Positions 50,681 to 58,992 of a stretch of DNA of 61,475 nt are shown one piece after another (the stretch's first letter is position 1; every line of letters starts with the position of its first letter). Source of the DNA: Spirochaetia bacterium (GTDB lineage Bacteria > Spirochaetota > Spirochaetia > Treponematales > Treponemataceae); assembly GCA_022768865.1 (NCBI GenBank), contig JALELH010000074.1, forward strand, positions 1 to 61,475. The letters are read 5' to 3'. The translations under genes were made by a program, and so were the position numbers. A model generated the notes under the pieces. It did no database searches, was not told the DNA's origin, and was given only the letters and a program-made list of their open reading frames with translations.

Positions 50681-52276
50681 ATGCAGATTTATTGTTTTTC
50701 GCCTTTTGGCTATGAAGGTTCACTGGTTTCAGTAGAAGTGGATTTGCGCCGTGGAATTCCGGCAGTAGACATTGTCGGGCTTGCCGACGGTGCCGTAAAA
50801 GAGTCCCGGGAAAGAATGAGGAGTGCCATTACTAATTCCGGCTTTCAGTTTCCGCCTGAAAGGGTGCTGATTAACCTTTCCCCTGCTGACTTAAAAAAGG
50901 AAGGGGCCGGTTTTGACCTGGCAATTGCCATTGCAGTTCTTTCTGCAAAAGAAAAACTGAACAGGGATTCATCATCTTTTAATCCGGAAGAACTTGAAAA
51001 AACAGACAACCCTGTTAATTCAGACGATTCTATCCTTATTATGGGCGAACTTGAACTTAACGGCAGGGTAAGGTCTGTGCGTGCAATCCATGCTGCCGTA
51101 AGTACTGCATGGGAAGGAGGAATACGCAAATGTATAGTTCCTGCTGCCAATGCAGAAGAAGCAAGGGAAGTTGAAGGCATGAAGGTATTTGGTGCAGAAG
51201 ATGTTGTAGAAGCCTTTAATGCCCTTTTTAACCCCGCCGCCTTTACTACAAAAAATGATAAGGAATTAAAGCAGGAAGTCCCTGAAAATTCCATCTGCAT
51301 AGACGGCATTTATTTTCCGCCAATAGAAGAAGAAAACGACTTTAAGTATGTTTCAGGGCAGGACCTTCTTGTGCGCGGACTGCAGATTGCGGCGGCGGGA
51401 GGGCACAACGTCCTTGCTTACGGTCCGCCGGGATGCGGCAAGACACTTTCCATGACAAGGTATAGTTCCATTCTGCCTTACCTTACAAAGGAAGAATCCC
51501 AGAGCGTTACAAGAATATGGTCCATTGCAGGCCTGCTTAATGTAACAGGCAAAAAGTCTGTAATAAAGGTTCCATTCAGGATGCCGCATCAGACGGCAAC
51601 CATTGAAGGCATCTGCGGCGGCGGTCCCCACTGCCTGCCGGGAGAAATTTCCCTTGCCCACAACGGAGTCCTTTTCTTAGATGAAGCAGCGGAATTCAAG
51701 TCTTCGGTTTTACAGATGCTGCGTGTTCCCCTGGAATCCGGTGCCATAACATTAAGCCGTGCAGGACGTTCTACAGTATTCCCGGCAAGGTTTCAGCTTT
51801 TAATGTCTACTAACCCATGCCCATGCGGAAACTACGGTTCACAGGACAAAATCTGCCTTTGCTCTGCCCGTTCCGTTGAACAGTACTGGCGTAAATTCTC
51901 AGGGCCTCTTTTAGACAGAATAGACATACGGGTGCAGGTAGAAGGAAAAGCAGCACAGGAAAAAACACCGGGAATAAGTTCTGCAGAGTTAAGGAAAAAG
52001 ATTGCCACTGCCATAAAAATACAGAGAAAGCGGCAGGGCAAGAAAAATGTATTTTTAACTCCTGCAGAAATTGCGGACTTCTGTAAGCTTACGGAAGAAG
52101 CAAAAAAGCTTTTGGACACGGCAACTGCCAGAAATGATTTTTCACCCCGTGCCGTCAGCGGCTGCATGAAGCTTGCAAGGACCATAGCAGACATGGAAGA
52201 AAAAGAAATAATTGATGCCGTTTCCATGGAAGAGGCTATTAATTACCGCAAAGTAGCAACGGAACTTATGAATTAA
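50681..52276 (+). CDS. comM: ComM/YifB-family Mg-chelatase-like AAA+ protein
   Basis: A 531-residue AAA+ ATPase of the ComM family. The N-terminal Lon-like domain (~1-190) opens with VSVEVDLRRGIPAVDIVGLAD. The AAA+ core has Walker A GPPGCGKTLS near residue 250, Walker B LFLDEAAEF near 330, and the MSTNPCPCGN and ICLCS Cys pairs typical of the family. In naturally transformable bacteria ComM is a helicase that extends heteroduplex during recombination; many non-competent species also keep it. GGAGG precedes the start. It converges with the tRNA gene. Confidence 0.93.
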   Translation: MQIYCFSPFGYEGSLVSVEVDLRRGIPAVDIVGLADGAVKESRERMRSAITNSGFQFPPERVLINLSPADLKKEGAGFDLAIAIAVLSAKEKLNRDSSSFNPEELEKTDNPVNSDDSILIMGELELNGRVRSVRAIHAAVSTAWEGGIRKCIVPAANAEEAREVEGMKVFGAEDVVEAFNALFNPAAFTTKNDKELKQEVPENSICIDGIYFPPIEEENDFKYVSGQDLLVRGLQIAAAGGHNVLAYGPPGCGKTLSMTRYSSILPYLTKEESQSVTRIWSIAGLLNVTGKKSVIKVPFRMPHQTATIEGICGGGPHCLPGEISLAHNGVLFLDEAAEFKSSVLQMLRVPLESGAITLSRAGRSTVFPARFQLLMSTNPCPCGNYGSQDKICLCSARSVEQYWRKFSGPLLDRIDIRVQVEGKAAQEKTPGISSAELRKKIATAIKIQRKRQGKKNVFLTPAEIADFCKLTEEAKKLLDTATARNDFSPRAVSGCMKLARTIADMEEKEIIDAVSMEEAINYRKVATELMN

Positions 52277-52281
52277 AAATA

Positions 52282-52308
52282 AAAAAAGCACTCCTTATAG
52301 GAGTGCCT
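52282..52308 (-). terminator. tRNA-Leu terminator (also between comM and the tRNA)
   Basis: On the minus strand GGCACTCC-TATAA-GGAGTGC followed by seven T residues, eight bases after the tRNA 3' end. It may also stop comM transcripts on the other strand, though there the T-tract is weak. Confidence 0.85.
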
Positions 52309-52315
52309 TAAAAGA

Positions 52316-52398
52316 TACCGGATTAGAGACTTGAACTCTAACACGCTTGCGCGCAAAAGATTTTGAGTCTTTCGTGTCTACCATTCCACCAATCCGGC
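52316..52398 (-). tRNA. tRNA-Leu (anticodon CAA)
   Basis: An 83-nt class II tRNA on the minus strand. The acceptor stem is GCCGGAT with ATCCGGT (one G-U pair) and discriminator A. The anticodon arm is AAAGA-CTCAAAA-TCTTT with CAA at the centre. A long variable arm (GCGCGCAAGCGT region) and the T-arm TAGAG-TTCAAGT-CTCTA follow. CCA is not encoded. It reads UUG codons. The gene is followed by a strong terminator. Confidence 0.95.
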
Positions 52399-52462
52399 AA
52401 GTGTTGAAACTATATCAGATAATATAGTTTCTTGCAATAGAAAAACCAAAAGAGGTACTATA

Positions 52463-54169
52463 TTGGACAATATAGAATATAATCAGTTAATGGAATATGT
52501 CCGCAATGCTTCACTGCAATTTGCAGAAGAAACAGGACTAATCTTTATGGAGGAACAAATGGATTTTCCGCAATATTCAAAAACTGCAGAGCAGGTGCTA
52601 AAAAGTGTTTTCGGCTACGACAGTTTCAGAACCATGCAGAAAAGTGTTATTCAGAATGTATTGTCAGGACGCGACACCCTTGCCGTAATGCCAACTGGCG
52701 GCGGAAAATCCCTCTGCTATGAAATTCCTGCCTTAATAATGAACGGACTTACAGTTGTAGTTTCGCCGCTTATTGCACTAATGCAGGACCAGGTTCAGCA
52801 ACTGGAATCTTACGGAGTGCCTGCCGTTCACCTTAATTCTTCTTTAGACTGGGAAACATGCAAATCCTGTTACGACAGAATCAGGCGCGGAGAAATCAAG
52901 CTTCTGTATGTTTCTCCGGAAGGGCTTAATACAGAAAGAATCAGAAACCTGCTGCACAGTCCAAATGTAACGGTAGACTGCATTGCCATAGACGAAGCCC
53001 ATTGCATAAGCCAGTGGGGTCACGACTTCAGGCCGGACTACATGGAAATTGCTAACTTCAGAAAAGAATTCCCCAAAGCCGTCTGCCTTGCCCTTACAGC
53101 AACTGCAACAAAACAGGTGCAGCAGGATATTGTAAAAAACCTGAACATGGACACACCTGATGTTTTAGTTGCAAGCTTTAACAGGCCTAATATTTTCCTT
53201 AACGTGCAGCCAAAGACAGACGCCATCGGGCAGGTTCTGGACTTTATAAATGACCACCTTAACGAAAGCGGAATAATCTATTGCTTTTCCAGGCACCAGG
53301 TAGATGAAGTTGCAGAAAAGCTTGCACGCAAGGGATTAAAAGTCCTTAACTATCACGCAGGCTTAAGTGACGCAATACGAGCAAGAAACCAGAATGCCTT
53401 TATTCAGGACAAGGTTGACATAATGGTTGCAACAGTTGCCTTTGGCATGGGAATAAATAAACCAGACGTACGCTGGGTAATCCACTACGACATGCCAAAG
53501 TCTATTGAACAGTATTATCAGGAAATAGGAAGGGCCGGCCGCGATGGCTTGCCGTCAGAAGCACTTCTGCTTTACAGTCCCGGTGACATAAGGAAAATAC
53601 GTTTCTTCTTTAAAGACGCATCAGACCCGTCTAAGGCAGAAAAACTTTTGCAGGGAATGATTCAGTATGCCGCAGGAACTGAATGCCGCAGAAAAAAAAT
53701 GCTTTCTTATTTCGGGGAATCTTACACAGCCACCCCGGCAGAAAAAAGTGATTGCTGCTGCGACATCTGTTTAAATGCAGCATCAGTTGCAAGGCCAAAG
53801 GCAATTTTAATAAAGGCAGCAGACAGAAAGGCACAGGAAAGTGCAGGATTCAGGACATTTCCAAAGCCTGCGGCAAAAAAGAAAAGTACCGCCTTTAGTG
53901 CCGGCGTAAAAAACAATGTAAAGGTTTCAGCAGACATGGATGCTTCTTCTAAAGCAATTTTTGCACAGCTAAAACAATGGCGCAAAAAAGCGTCGGATGA
54001 ACTTCATGTTCCGCCCTATGTAATCTTCGGAGACAAAACCATGACGGACATTGCAGTTAAAAAGCCAAAGTCAGAACGGGAACTTATAAACTGCTACGGC
54101 ATTGGGGAAAACAAGGCAGAAAAGTTCGGCTACTACATCTTGAAAATCATAAAAGAAAACATGGAATAG
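52463..54169 (+). CDS. recQ: RecQ-type ATP-dependent DNA helicase
   Basis: A 568-residue 3'-5' helicase. Motif 0 FRTMQKSVIQNVL, Walker A PTGGGKSLCYEIPA (near residue 78), DEAHCISQWGHDFRPDY (near 176), the SAT-type ALTATATKQV, YYQEIGRAGRDG, a zinc-binding Cys cluster (TECRRKKM, then DCCCDIC) and a C-terminal HRDC domain (HVPPYVIFGDKTMTDIA) are all present. The winged-helix region between zinc site and HRDC is short. Two starts are possible: TTG at 52463 (AGAGG before it) or ATG at 52559 (GGAGG before it). The second fits the usual N-terminus and would give 536 aa. Confidence 0.93.
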   Translation: MDNIEYNQLMEYVRNASLQFAEETGLIFMEEQMDFPQYSKTAEQVLKSVFGYDSFRTMQKSVIQNVLSGRDTLAVMPTGGGKSLCYEIPALIMNGLTVVVSPLIALMQDQVQQLESYGVPAVHLNSSLDWETCKSCYDRIRRGEIKLLYVSPEGLNTERIRNLLHSPNVTVDCIAIDEAHCISQWGHDFRPDYMEIANFRKEFPKAVCLALTATATKQVQQDIVKNLNMDTPDVLVASFNRPNIFLNVQPKTDAIGQVLDFINDHLNESGIIYCFSRHQVDEVAEKLARKGLKVLNYHAGLSDAIRARNQNAFIQDKVDIMVATVAFGMGINKPDVRWVIHYDMPKSIEQYYQEIGRAGRDGLPSEALLLYSPGDIRKIRFFFKDASDPSKAEKLLQGMIQYAAGTECRRKKMLSYFGESYTATPAEKSDCCCDICLNAASVARPKAILIKAADRKAQESAGFRTFPKPAAKKKSTAFSAGVKNNVKVSADMDASSKAIFAQLKQWRKKASDELHVPPYVIFGDKTMTDIAVKKPKSERELINCYGIGENKAEKFGYYILKIIKENME

Positions 54170-54235
54170 CCTGCAACTTTATTTAAATTCCTGTGTCTAA
54201 TATAATGTAAGCATAGAAATTAATCGGAGTATACC

Positions 54236-54568
54236 ATGGAAAAAGAAATATCAAACGTTGCAGAAGTAATCATTTCCATTGTTCCTATTGTGGGAATCAC
54301 TTTTGCTGCCATCATTGTTTTCTTTGCACTTCTCTGGAGGCACAAGGAAAACAAACTTAAAATAATGAACGGCACTTATAAAGAAATAACCTTTAACCTT
54401 GAAATATTTTCCCTGTTTACAGGCCTGTGCCTTTTAGGCGTGGGCATTGTCATAACGGGCATATTCCTTTTGCTTAAGCCGGGTTCCTTCGGGATCCTTG
54501 GCGGGCTTGTTCCTTTTGCACTGGGAATAACACTTCTTGTATTTTATAAACTTTATCCAAAGAAATAA
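54236..54568 (+). CDS. DUF6249-type small membrane protein
   Basis: A 110-residue protein with three hydrophobic segments (about 11-32, 56-78 and 84-104) and the short charged loop WRHKENKLKIMNG. It resembles the DUF6249 family of small membrane proteins often found beside ECF sigma factors. Here it is followed after nine bases by an ECF sigma gene. It may belong to the envelope-sensing module; no biochemical role is known. GGAG precedes the ATG. Confidence 0.7.
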   Translation: MEKEISNVAEVIISIVPIVGITFAAIIVFFALLWRHKENKLKIMNGTYKEITFNLEIFSLFTGLCLLGVGIVITGIFLLLKPGSFGILGGLVPFALGITLLVFYKLYPKK

Positions 54569-54577
54569 CTTTAGCTG

Positions 54578-55153
54578 ATGGGTAAAAATCCAGGAAAGGA
54601 GCTGGGAAAGCTTTTTGTAAAACTAAGGGACGAAAAGCTTATTTCAGAAACTCTTAACGGAAACGGCCTTTCTTTTGCAAGGCTTGTTGAATTATACGAA
54701 AACAGGGTCCGCATAATCGGTGCCAGATTTTTCAGGGAAAAGTCTGACATAGACGATTTCTGTCAGAATGTGTTTTTAAAAACCTACACAAACCTGCACA
54801 GTTTCAAAGGCAAGAGCTTGTTTTCTACATGGCTTACAAGAATTGCATTTACAACGGCCATGAATGAAAAAACAAGGACAAAGCAGGCAGATTCCCTTGA
54901 TGATTCCGTTGAACTGGTTTCAAAAGGAAAGACACCTGAAGAACAGCAGATGGCAAAGGAAACAGCAGACGCCATAAGGGAAGCAGTAAAGGAACTTCCG
55001 GCTGAATATTCAGAATGCGTAAACCTGTTCTTTTTTAACGGCTTAAGCCATGCAGAAATAAGTTCTGTTACGGGCATACCGGTAAATACAGTAAAATCCC
55101 ATGTTTTCCGTGCAAAGAAAATCCTTGCAGAAAAACTTAAGGACTATAAATAA
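54578..55153 (+). CDS. ECF-family RNA polymerase sigma factor
   Basis: A 191-residue extracytoplasmic-function sigma factor. Region 2 includes ARLVELYENRVRIIGARFF and DDFCQNVFLKTYTNLHSFKGKS (the -10 binding helices); region 4 includes LPAEYSECVNLFFFNGLSHA and ISSVTGIPVNTVKSHVFRAKK (the -35 binding helix-turn-helix). Regions 1.1 and 3 are absent, as expected. The anti-sigma gene follows 29 bp downstream. The extra ~25 residues before region 2 are charged. It probably responds to an envelope stress. Confidence 0.92.
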   Translation: MGKNPGKELGKLFVKLRDEKLISETLNGNGLSFARLVELYENRVRIIGARFFREKSDIDDFCQNVFLKTYTNLHSFKGKSLFSTWLTRIAFTTAMNEKTRTKQADSLDDSVELVSKGKTPEEQQMAKETADAIREAVKELPAEYSECVNLFFFNGLSHAEISSVTGIPVNTVKSHVFRAKKILAEKLKDYK

Positions 55154-55182
55154 AGGGCCACCTTACACAAGGAGAAAACAAA

Positions 55183-55641
55183 ATGAATAGAAAGTGCATC
55201 GATTACATGGAAACATTCTACAGCCTGGACAAGCATGAACGCCTGCCGCTGAAGATTTCTTTACACCTTTTATTCTGCAAAGAATGCAGGACAAAGGTGC
55301 GCAACCTGACGACGGCAGAAAAACTTCTATTAAAGAATGCACTTTCTAAATCTGAAGACAGTTCTAAAACGGCAACCTACGTCCTTAATGCCATTTCCAA
55401 AACCAGCCTTAACTATCACGAAAAGAAAACTTCATTAAGGAAGTGGGCCCTTTCAGGAACAGGACTTCTGGCCTGCTTTTTAATCATTATTCCCCTGCTC
55501 ATTATAAAGGGCCAGGACTTTCTTTCCCTTGTAAGCACAATTTCACTTTCTGCCGTATTGTGCATCTGGTGCTTTCTGTTCGTTGGAAACAACATGGACT
55601 TCTTTATAAAGATGAGCAGCAGGACACAACAGCAGGCATAA
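55183..55641 (+). CDS. ZAS-type membrane anti-sigma factor
   Basis: A 152-residue protein. Its cytoplasmic N-terminus has HLLFCKECR, the Hx3Cx2C zinc-binding anti-sigma (ZAS) motif, near residues 28-36. Two hydrophobic segments (about 88-110 and 115-136) anchor it in the membrane. It follows directly after the ECF sigma gene, the usual place for its specific inhibitor. There is almost no external domain between the two segments, so the signal may be sensed in the membrane or through another protein such as the DUF6249 product. Confidence 0.8.
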   Translation: MNRKCIDYMETFYSLDKHERLPLKISLHLLFCKECRTKVRNLTTAEKLLLKNALSKSEDSSKTATYVLNAISKTSLNYHEKKTSLRKWALSGTGLLACFLIIIPLLIIKGQDFLSLVSTISLSAVLCIWCFLFVGNNMDFFIKMSSRTQQQA

Positions 55642-55651
55642 GCAAACTACT

Positions 55652-55748
55652 GTCATTCTGAAAAATGCGCAGCATTTGTCCAGAACTTTTTCTAAGTTAG
55701 GCAATTATTTTATAACCTGTAGCAGATCCTGAGCGTCCTCAGGATGAC
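55652..55748. repeat. Dispersed repeat, family C (complete copy)
   Basis: A 97 bp element with inverted ends GTCATTCTGA and TCAGGATGAC (one mismatch). Parts of it recur at 31458-31600, 29132-29220, about 1817-1833 and 59780-59806 in either orientation. It lies between the convergent anti-sigma and DUF3021-like genes and encodes nothing. Confidence 0.7.
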
Positions 55749-55774
55749 AGACAAGTTCAGGCAAACTTGTTTTT

Positions 55775-56221
55775 CTAAACCCCGGTATTTGAACGGCTGT
55801 TTCTTTCCTGGATTTTTTTATTCATCTTGACTGCCTGGCAGTTGTCTATCTTGTATTCTATAAAGACCATGATGGCATAGATAAGCATAATCATGGATTC
55901 AAGACCGGCAACAGTTTTATAGTTTTTAAAGGTGAACCATTTTAGAAAATAACCTATGGAAAGAACCGTAATGTTCACTATTAAAAAGTGAACAACATTT
56001 ATTACAATCATTTTTGTTTTTGAATACTCTTTATCCGTAATCAGCGGCAGATAGGCAACGGCAGAAATAATTCCGCAAAGGTGAATGCCTGCAATGTCAC
56101 TTACGCCAACCATTGCATCGTTCATAATAAAGTGCAGGTAAAAAAACAAAAAGGAAAATATACCGGTAACAATTCTTGTATATATTTTAAGCATGGTTTG
56201 AATCTTTTCATTAATTGTCAT
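55775..56221 (-). CDS. DUF3021-like membrane protein
   Basis: A 148-residue protein with four hydrophobic segments, typical in size and pattern of the DUF3021 family. DUF3021 genes regularly follow LytTR regulators, as here with a 10 bp gap, and are thought to modulate the regulator. The Asn/Lys-rich C-terminal tail (VKMNKKIQERNSRSN) is cytoplasmic. No catalytic motif is seen. Confidence 0.75.
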   Translation of the reverse strand: MTINEKIQTMLKIYTRIVTGIFSFLFFYLHFIMNDAMVGVSDIAGIHLCGIISAVAYLPLITDKEYSKTKMIVINVVHFLIVNITVLSIGYFLKWFTFKNYKTVAGLESMIMLIYAIMVFIEYKIDNCQAVKMNKKIQERNSRSNTGV

Positions 56222-56231
56222 AGTTCACCCC

Positions 56232-56672
56232 TTATAGACCAAGTTTTTCCTTTAACACAGAAACATAGCTCCTTGAAATAATTACCTTATAATCATTTTT
56301 AAGGACCGCCTCAAACCTGCCGCCGAATGCCGGAGACAGGCTTTCTATTTTACTTAGATTGACAATAACAGCCTTGCTTGCACGGAAAAAATCACTTGCA
56401 GGAAGTTCTTCTTCCAGCATGTAAAGCTTAAGCTTGCTTTCATAGACAGCATCTGTTGTATAGGCAAAAACCTTATCGTCAACACTTTCAAAATAAAGTA
56501 TCTGTGCAGGATCCAGCAGAATAATCTGAGAGTTTTTATAAAACGTAAGCTTAGAACGGCCCGTCTTGAATCTGTTAAGAAGCTTTGTAATTTCTTCATC
56601 TATATAATCGCACTTTACGATTATTTCATCTTCTTCTCCAGGCTGCTTTTCAAGTATGGTAATCTTCATCAA
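56232..56672 (-). CDS. LytTR-domain transcriptional regulator
   Basis: A 146-residue DNA-binding protein without a receiver domain. Residues ~45-146 form the LytTR domain: ILLDPAQILYFESVDDKVFAYT, then FFRASKAVIVNLSKIESLSPAF and KVIISRSYVSVLKEKLG. The N-terminal ~40 residues resemble those of stand-alone LytTR proteins paired with DUF3021. It probably controls its own operon and possibly others in response to a membrane signal. A family A repeat lies 100-200 bp upstream. Confidence 0.88.
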   Translation of the reverse strand: MMKITILEKQPGEEDEIIVKCDYIDEEITKLLNRFKTGRSKLTFYKNSQIILLDPAQILYFESVDDKVFAYTTDAVYESKLKLYMLEEELPASDFFRASKAVIVNLSKIESLSPAFGGRFEAVLKNDYKVIISRSYVSVLKEKLGL

Positions 56673-56773
56673 CTTCCCCTCCGACTATTCTACTATATTT
56701 TTCCTACACTGCAACAAAGAAATAGTTTAATCGGGTAAATGTCAAATCATAAAAATATTATTTTGCATATAAT

Positions 56774-56870
56774 ATAAACGCCTTTCGGCAGAACCAGTCC
56801 TGAAAAAAAGGCTTCCGCACTTCGTTTGTGCAGATTTTTTTTCATGCCTGAACCTGCCTACGGCGTTTAT
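56774..56870. repeat. Nested-hairpin intergenic repeat, family A copy 3
   Basis: 97 bp, the most compact copy. Stems, from outside in: ATAAACGCC/GGCGTTTAT, GGCAG/CTGCC, CAG/CTG, TGAAAAAAA/TTTTTTTCA and GCAC/GTGC. The symmetric AAC triplets between the second and third stems are kept in every copy. It lies between the DOMON-like gene and the LytTR gene and may end the redox operon's transcript. Confidence 0.8.
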
Positions 56871-56911
56871 TTATAATACAACTTCAACTTATTCTTAAAA
56901 AGACATTTACC

Positions 56912-57781
56912 CTATTTACTATTTTCAGACACGGTCATTTCTACTGAAACCGGCATTAGTTCTGCGGCGGCAAGATATTTGTTGCTTCCCAGAACATCAT
57001 ACACCTTTGGAATCTGCGGATTGTATTCTTCCGGATTTTTAACGGAACCACGGCTTAAAGAAGCATTGCTTTCTATAGCCATAAAGCCGCCTTCTTCATA
57101 GTCAGAATAGGCACCGCACAAAACGTAGTGGAAAGTTTCTTCTGCCGTATAAAGCCGCTGCAGGTTTTTATCATACAGGGGAATGCGCACCTGCACTTTC
57201 CTGCCGCCATCCGTAATGTTCATCTGCACATCAGTAATAAAGTTTCCGCCTGCATCAAAGACCCTGCCCTTGCTGCCTGCAATCCACAAAACAAAGTTCC
57301 ACGGATATTCTTTATTAAAAGAAACATTTTCTGCACCCTTAAACAAGGTTGCCGCAGAAGAAGCAAGTGGTGCAAGCTTTGGGTTTTCCTTTTTGTTCTT
57401 AATGCCAAAGTAAACCGTAATATTGCGCACGTCATCAGCTTCTGATGCAAAGTCCATATCAAGGGCCCAGTAGTCTTTGTGGGTCTGCCATATGGCATTG
57501 TAAACCGGCTGATGCACAGTGTATTCCACTAAATCAAGGCAGCCTTGCTTAAACTTACTGCTCTGGGGGTAAACTAAATTACCGCAGCCGGCATCATCAT
57601 TTTCTTCATCGTCTATAACAGCAGCAACAGTTCCACCTGTAAAGCCCGGGTCCAGCTTAAGGTTAAAAACGCGGGCAATAATCTTGCTAAGCTGGCCTGC
57701 AAACATAAAGGACAGGGCAATTCCCCAGAAACATATAAAGACTGCAATGGCAACCCTAAACCTATAGATAAGATTTTTCAT
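56912..57781 (-). CDS. Membrane-anchored DOMON-like (glucodextranase-C type) protein
   Basis: A 289-residue protein with an N-terminal membrane anchor (about 10-35) and an extracytoplasmic domain. The sequence after the anchor, DDEENDDAGCGNLVYPQSSKF followed closely by GCLDLVEYTV, matches the start of the DOMON-like C-terminal module of glucodextranases, and the beta-rich rest (WALDMDFA, ITVYFGIKN, WNFVLWIAG) is consistent. Such modules bind sugars or haem. It is the last gene of a three-gene unit, 15 bp after the 4Fe-4S protein, with GGAGG before its ATG. Position suggests an extracytoplasmic electron acceptor or donor, which is inference. Confidence 0.65.
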   Translation of the reverse strand: MKNLIYRFRVAIAVFICFWGIALSFMFAGQLSKIIARVFNLKLDPGFTGGTVAAVIDDEENDDAGCGNLVYPQSSKFKQGCLDLVEYTVHQPVYNAIWQTHKDYWALDMDFASEADDVRNITVYFGIKNKKENPKLAPLASSAATLFKGAENVSFNKEYPWNFVLWIAGSKGRVFDAGGNFITDVQMNITDGGRKVQVRIPLYDKNLQRLYTAEETFHYVLCGAYSDYEEGGFMAIESNASLSRGSVKNPEEYNPQIPKVYDVLGSNKYLAAAELMPVSVEMTVSENSK

Positions 57782-57796
57782 TTACTGCACCTCCTT

Positions 57797-58975
57797 TTAT
57801 TTAATGAACAGGCCTGCAATAACTTTCATGGCACCAATAGAAGAACCGGCAGACATGATTACTGCAAAACTGAATGCTGCAAAACGGAACATGTTTTCCG
57901 GACTGCAGACTTCCTTAATGACTTTTGCAATGCGTCCGCTTTTCTTTTCAGAACGAGCACACTTTCTGATAAACTTAAAGTCATAGTAAATGGCATTTTC
58001 AGGGCAGATGCTTACACAATCTCCGCATTTGGCACAGTTGAATTCAACCTGCCCTTTTTTATCCTGAATTGTCTTAATGTCAATGGCACCAAACTTGCAT
58101 GTCTTAGCACACTTCATGCAGCCAATGCATTTTTCCGTATTGATTCTTACGGAGAACAGACTTGCCTTGTCCGTAAGGGCAGCAAAAGCACCGAACGGGC
58201 AGATTGTGCTGCACTGCGTCCTTCTTTTAGTAAGGATAGGAAGGATAACAACAAAACCTAAAAACAAACCAATAAAGATAACGCCTGCAATCAAAGCCGG
58301 AATGGTATTCATTGGGGTGTATTCCGTTACAAGTTTAAAAGGACAGAACCAGTCGCAGTAAATGCTTGCCATGGCACTTAAAGAACCAAGGACAATAAAA
58401 ACCATAAAGCCCATGTGGAAGTTCCGCAGTTCCTTGTTTTTAGGAAGAAGGTTAATCTTCCTTTTTTTGCTTATGCTGCTGCTTCCTTCTTCCCAGCCGC
58501 CGTAAAAGCAAACCCAGCTGCACCATCCGCGTCCTATGCTTATGGCAAGGGTAAGCCAGATAAGAACCATGCTTGCAAGGGCAGCATAATGATTTAAAAT
58601 CCTAGCAGGGAAAATAATCCTGCCGGTGATTATAAATGGAATCAGAACCTGTGGAATGGCAATGTGGCAGAAAGGAAGTTCCGCATTGGTAAAGGCACCG
58701 TCCGTAATGGCCATGCTGCCGCGTTCCTGATACAGGTCAAAAATAAAGGAAACGCAGAACAGCACTGCATAGGTAACCATAAAAATGGTTCTGTATTTAG
58801 GCCTGCTTTCACGCTTGCCAAAAGTAAGGCGGCCGTAGATGAACAGCAGGAATGCAGAATAGACAAGTGCATAACCGGAAAAATTATTTGTAAAAAGAAC
58901 AAACAATAAAACAACAAAACACATTAAGGAAAACAAAATCCAGTTGGGAGCCTTAAAGGCTGAATTAGTTTTCAT
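57797..58975 (-). CDS. NapH-like membrane 4Fe-4S ferredoxin protein
   Basis: A 392-residue membrane protein with about six hydrophobic segments and a ferredoxin domain. The NapH/RnfH-type Cys motifs GWCSWVCF, DWFCPFK and STICPFGAF lie near the membrane segments, and two classical 4Fe-4S clusters follow: CIGCMKCAKTCKFGA and CAKCGDCVSICPENA. One more segment is at the C-terminus. It should pass electrons from the quinone or cytoplasmic side across the membrane. The middle gene of the operon, 17 bp after the SafE-like gene. Confidence 0.88.
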   Translation of the reverse strand: MKTNSAFKAPNWILFSLMCFVVLLFVLFTNNFSGYALVYSAFLLFIYGRLTFGKRESRPKYRTIFMVTYAVLFCVSFIFDLYQERGSMAITDGAFTNAELPFCHIAIPQVLIPFIITGRIIFPARILNHYAALASMVLIWLTLAISIGRGWCSWVCFYGGWEEGSSSISKKRKINLLPKNKELRNFHMGFMVFIVLGSLSAMASIYCDWFCPFKLVTEYTPMNTIPALIAGVIFIGLFLGFVVILPILTKRRTQCSTICPFGAFAALTDKASLFSVRINTEKCIGCMKCAKTCKFGAIDIKTIQDKKGQVEFNCAKCGDCVSICPENAIYYDFKFIRKCARSEKKSGRIAKVIKEVCSPENMFRFAAFSFAVIMSAGSSIGAMKVIAGLFIK

Positions 58976-58992
58976 AAAAACACTCCTAGAAA

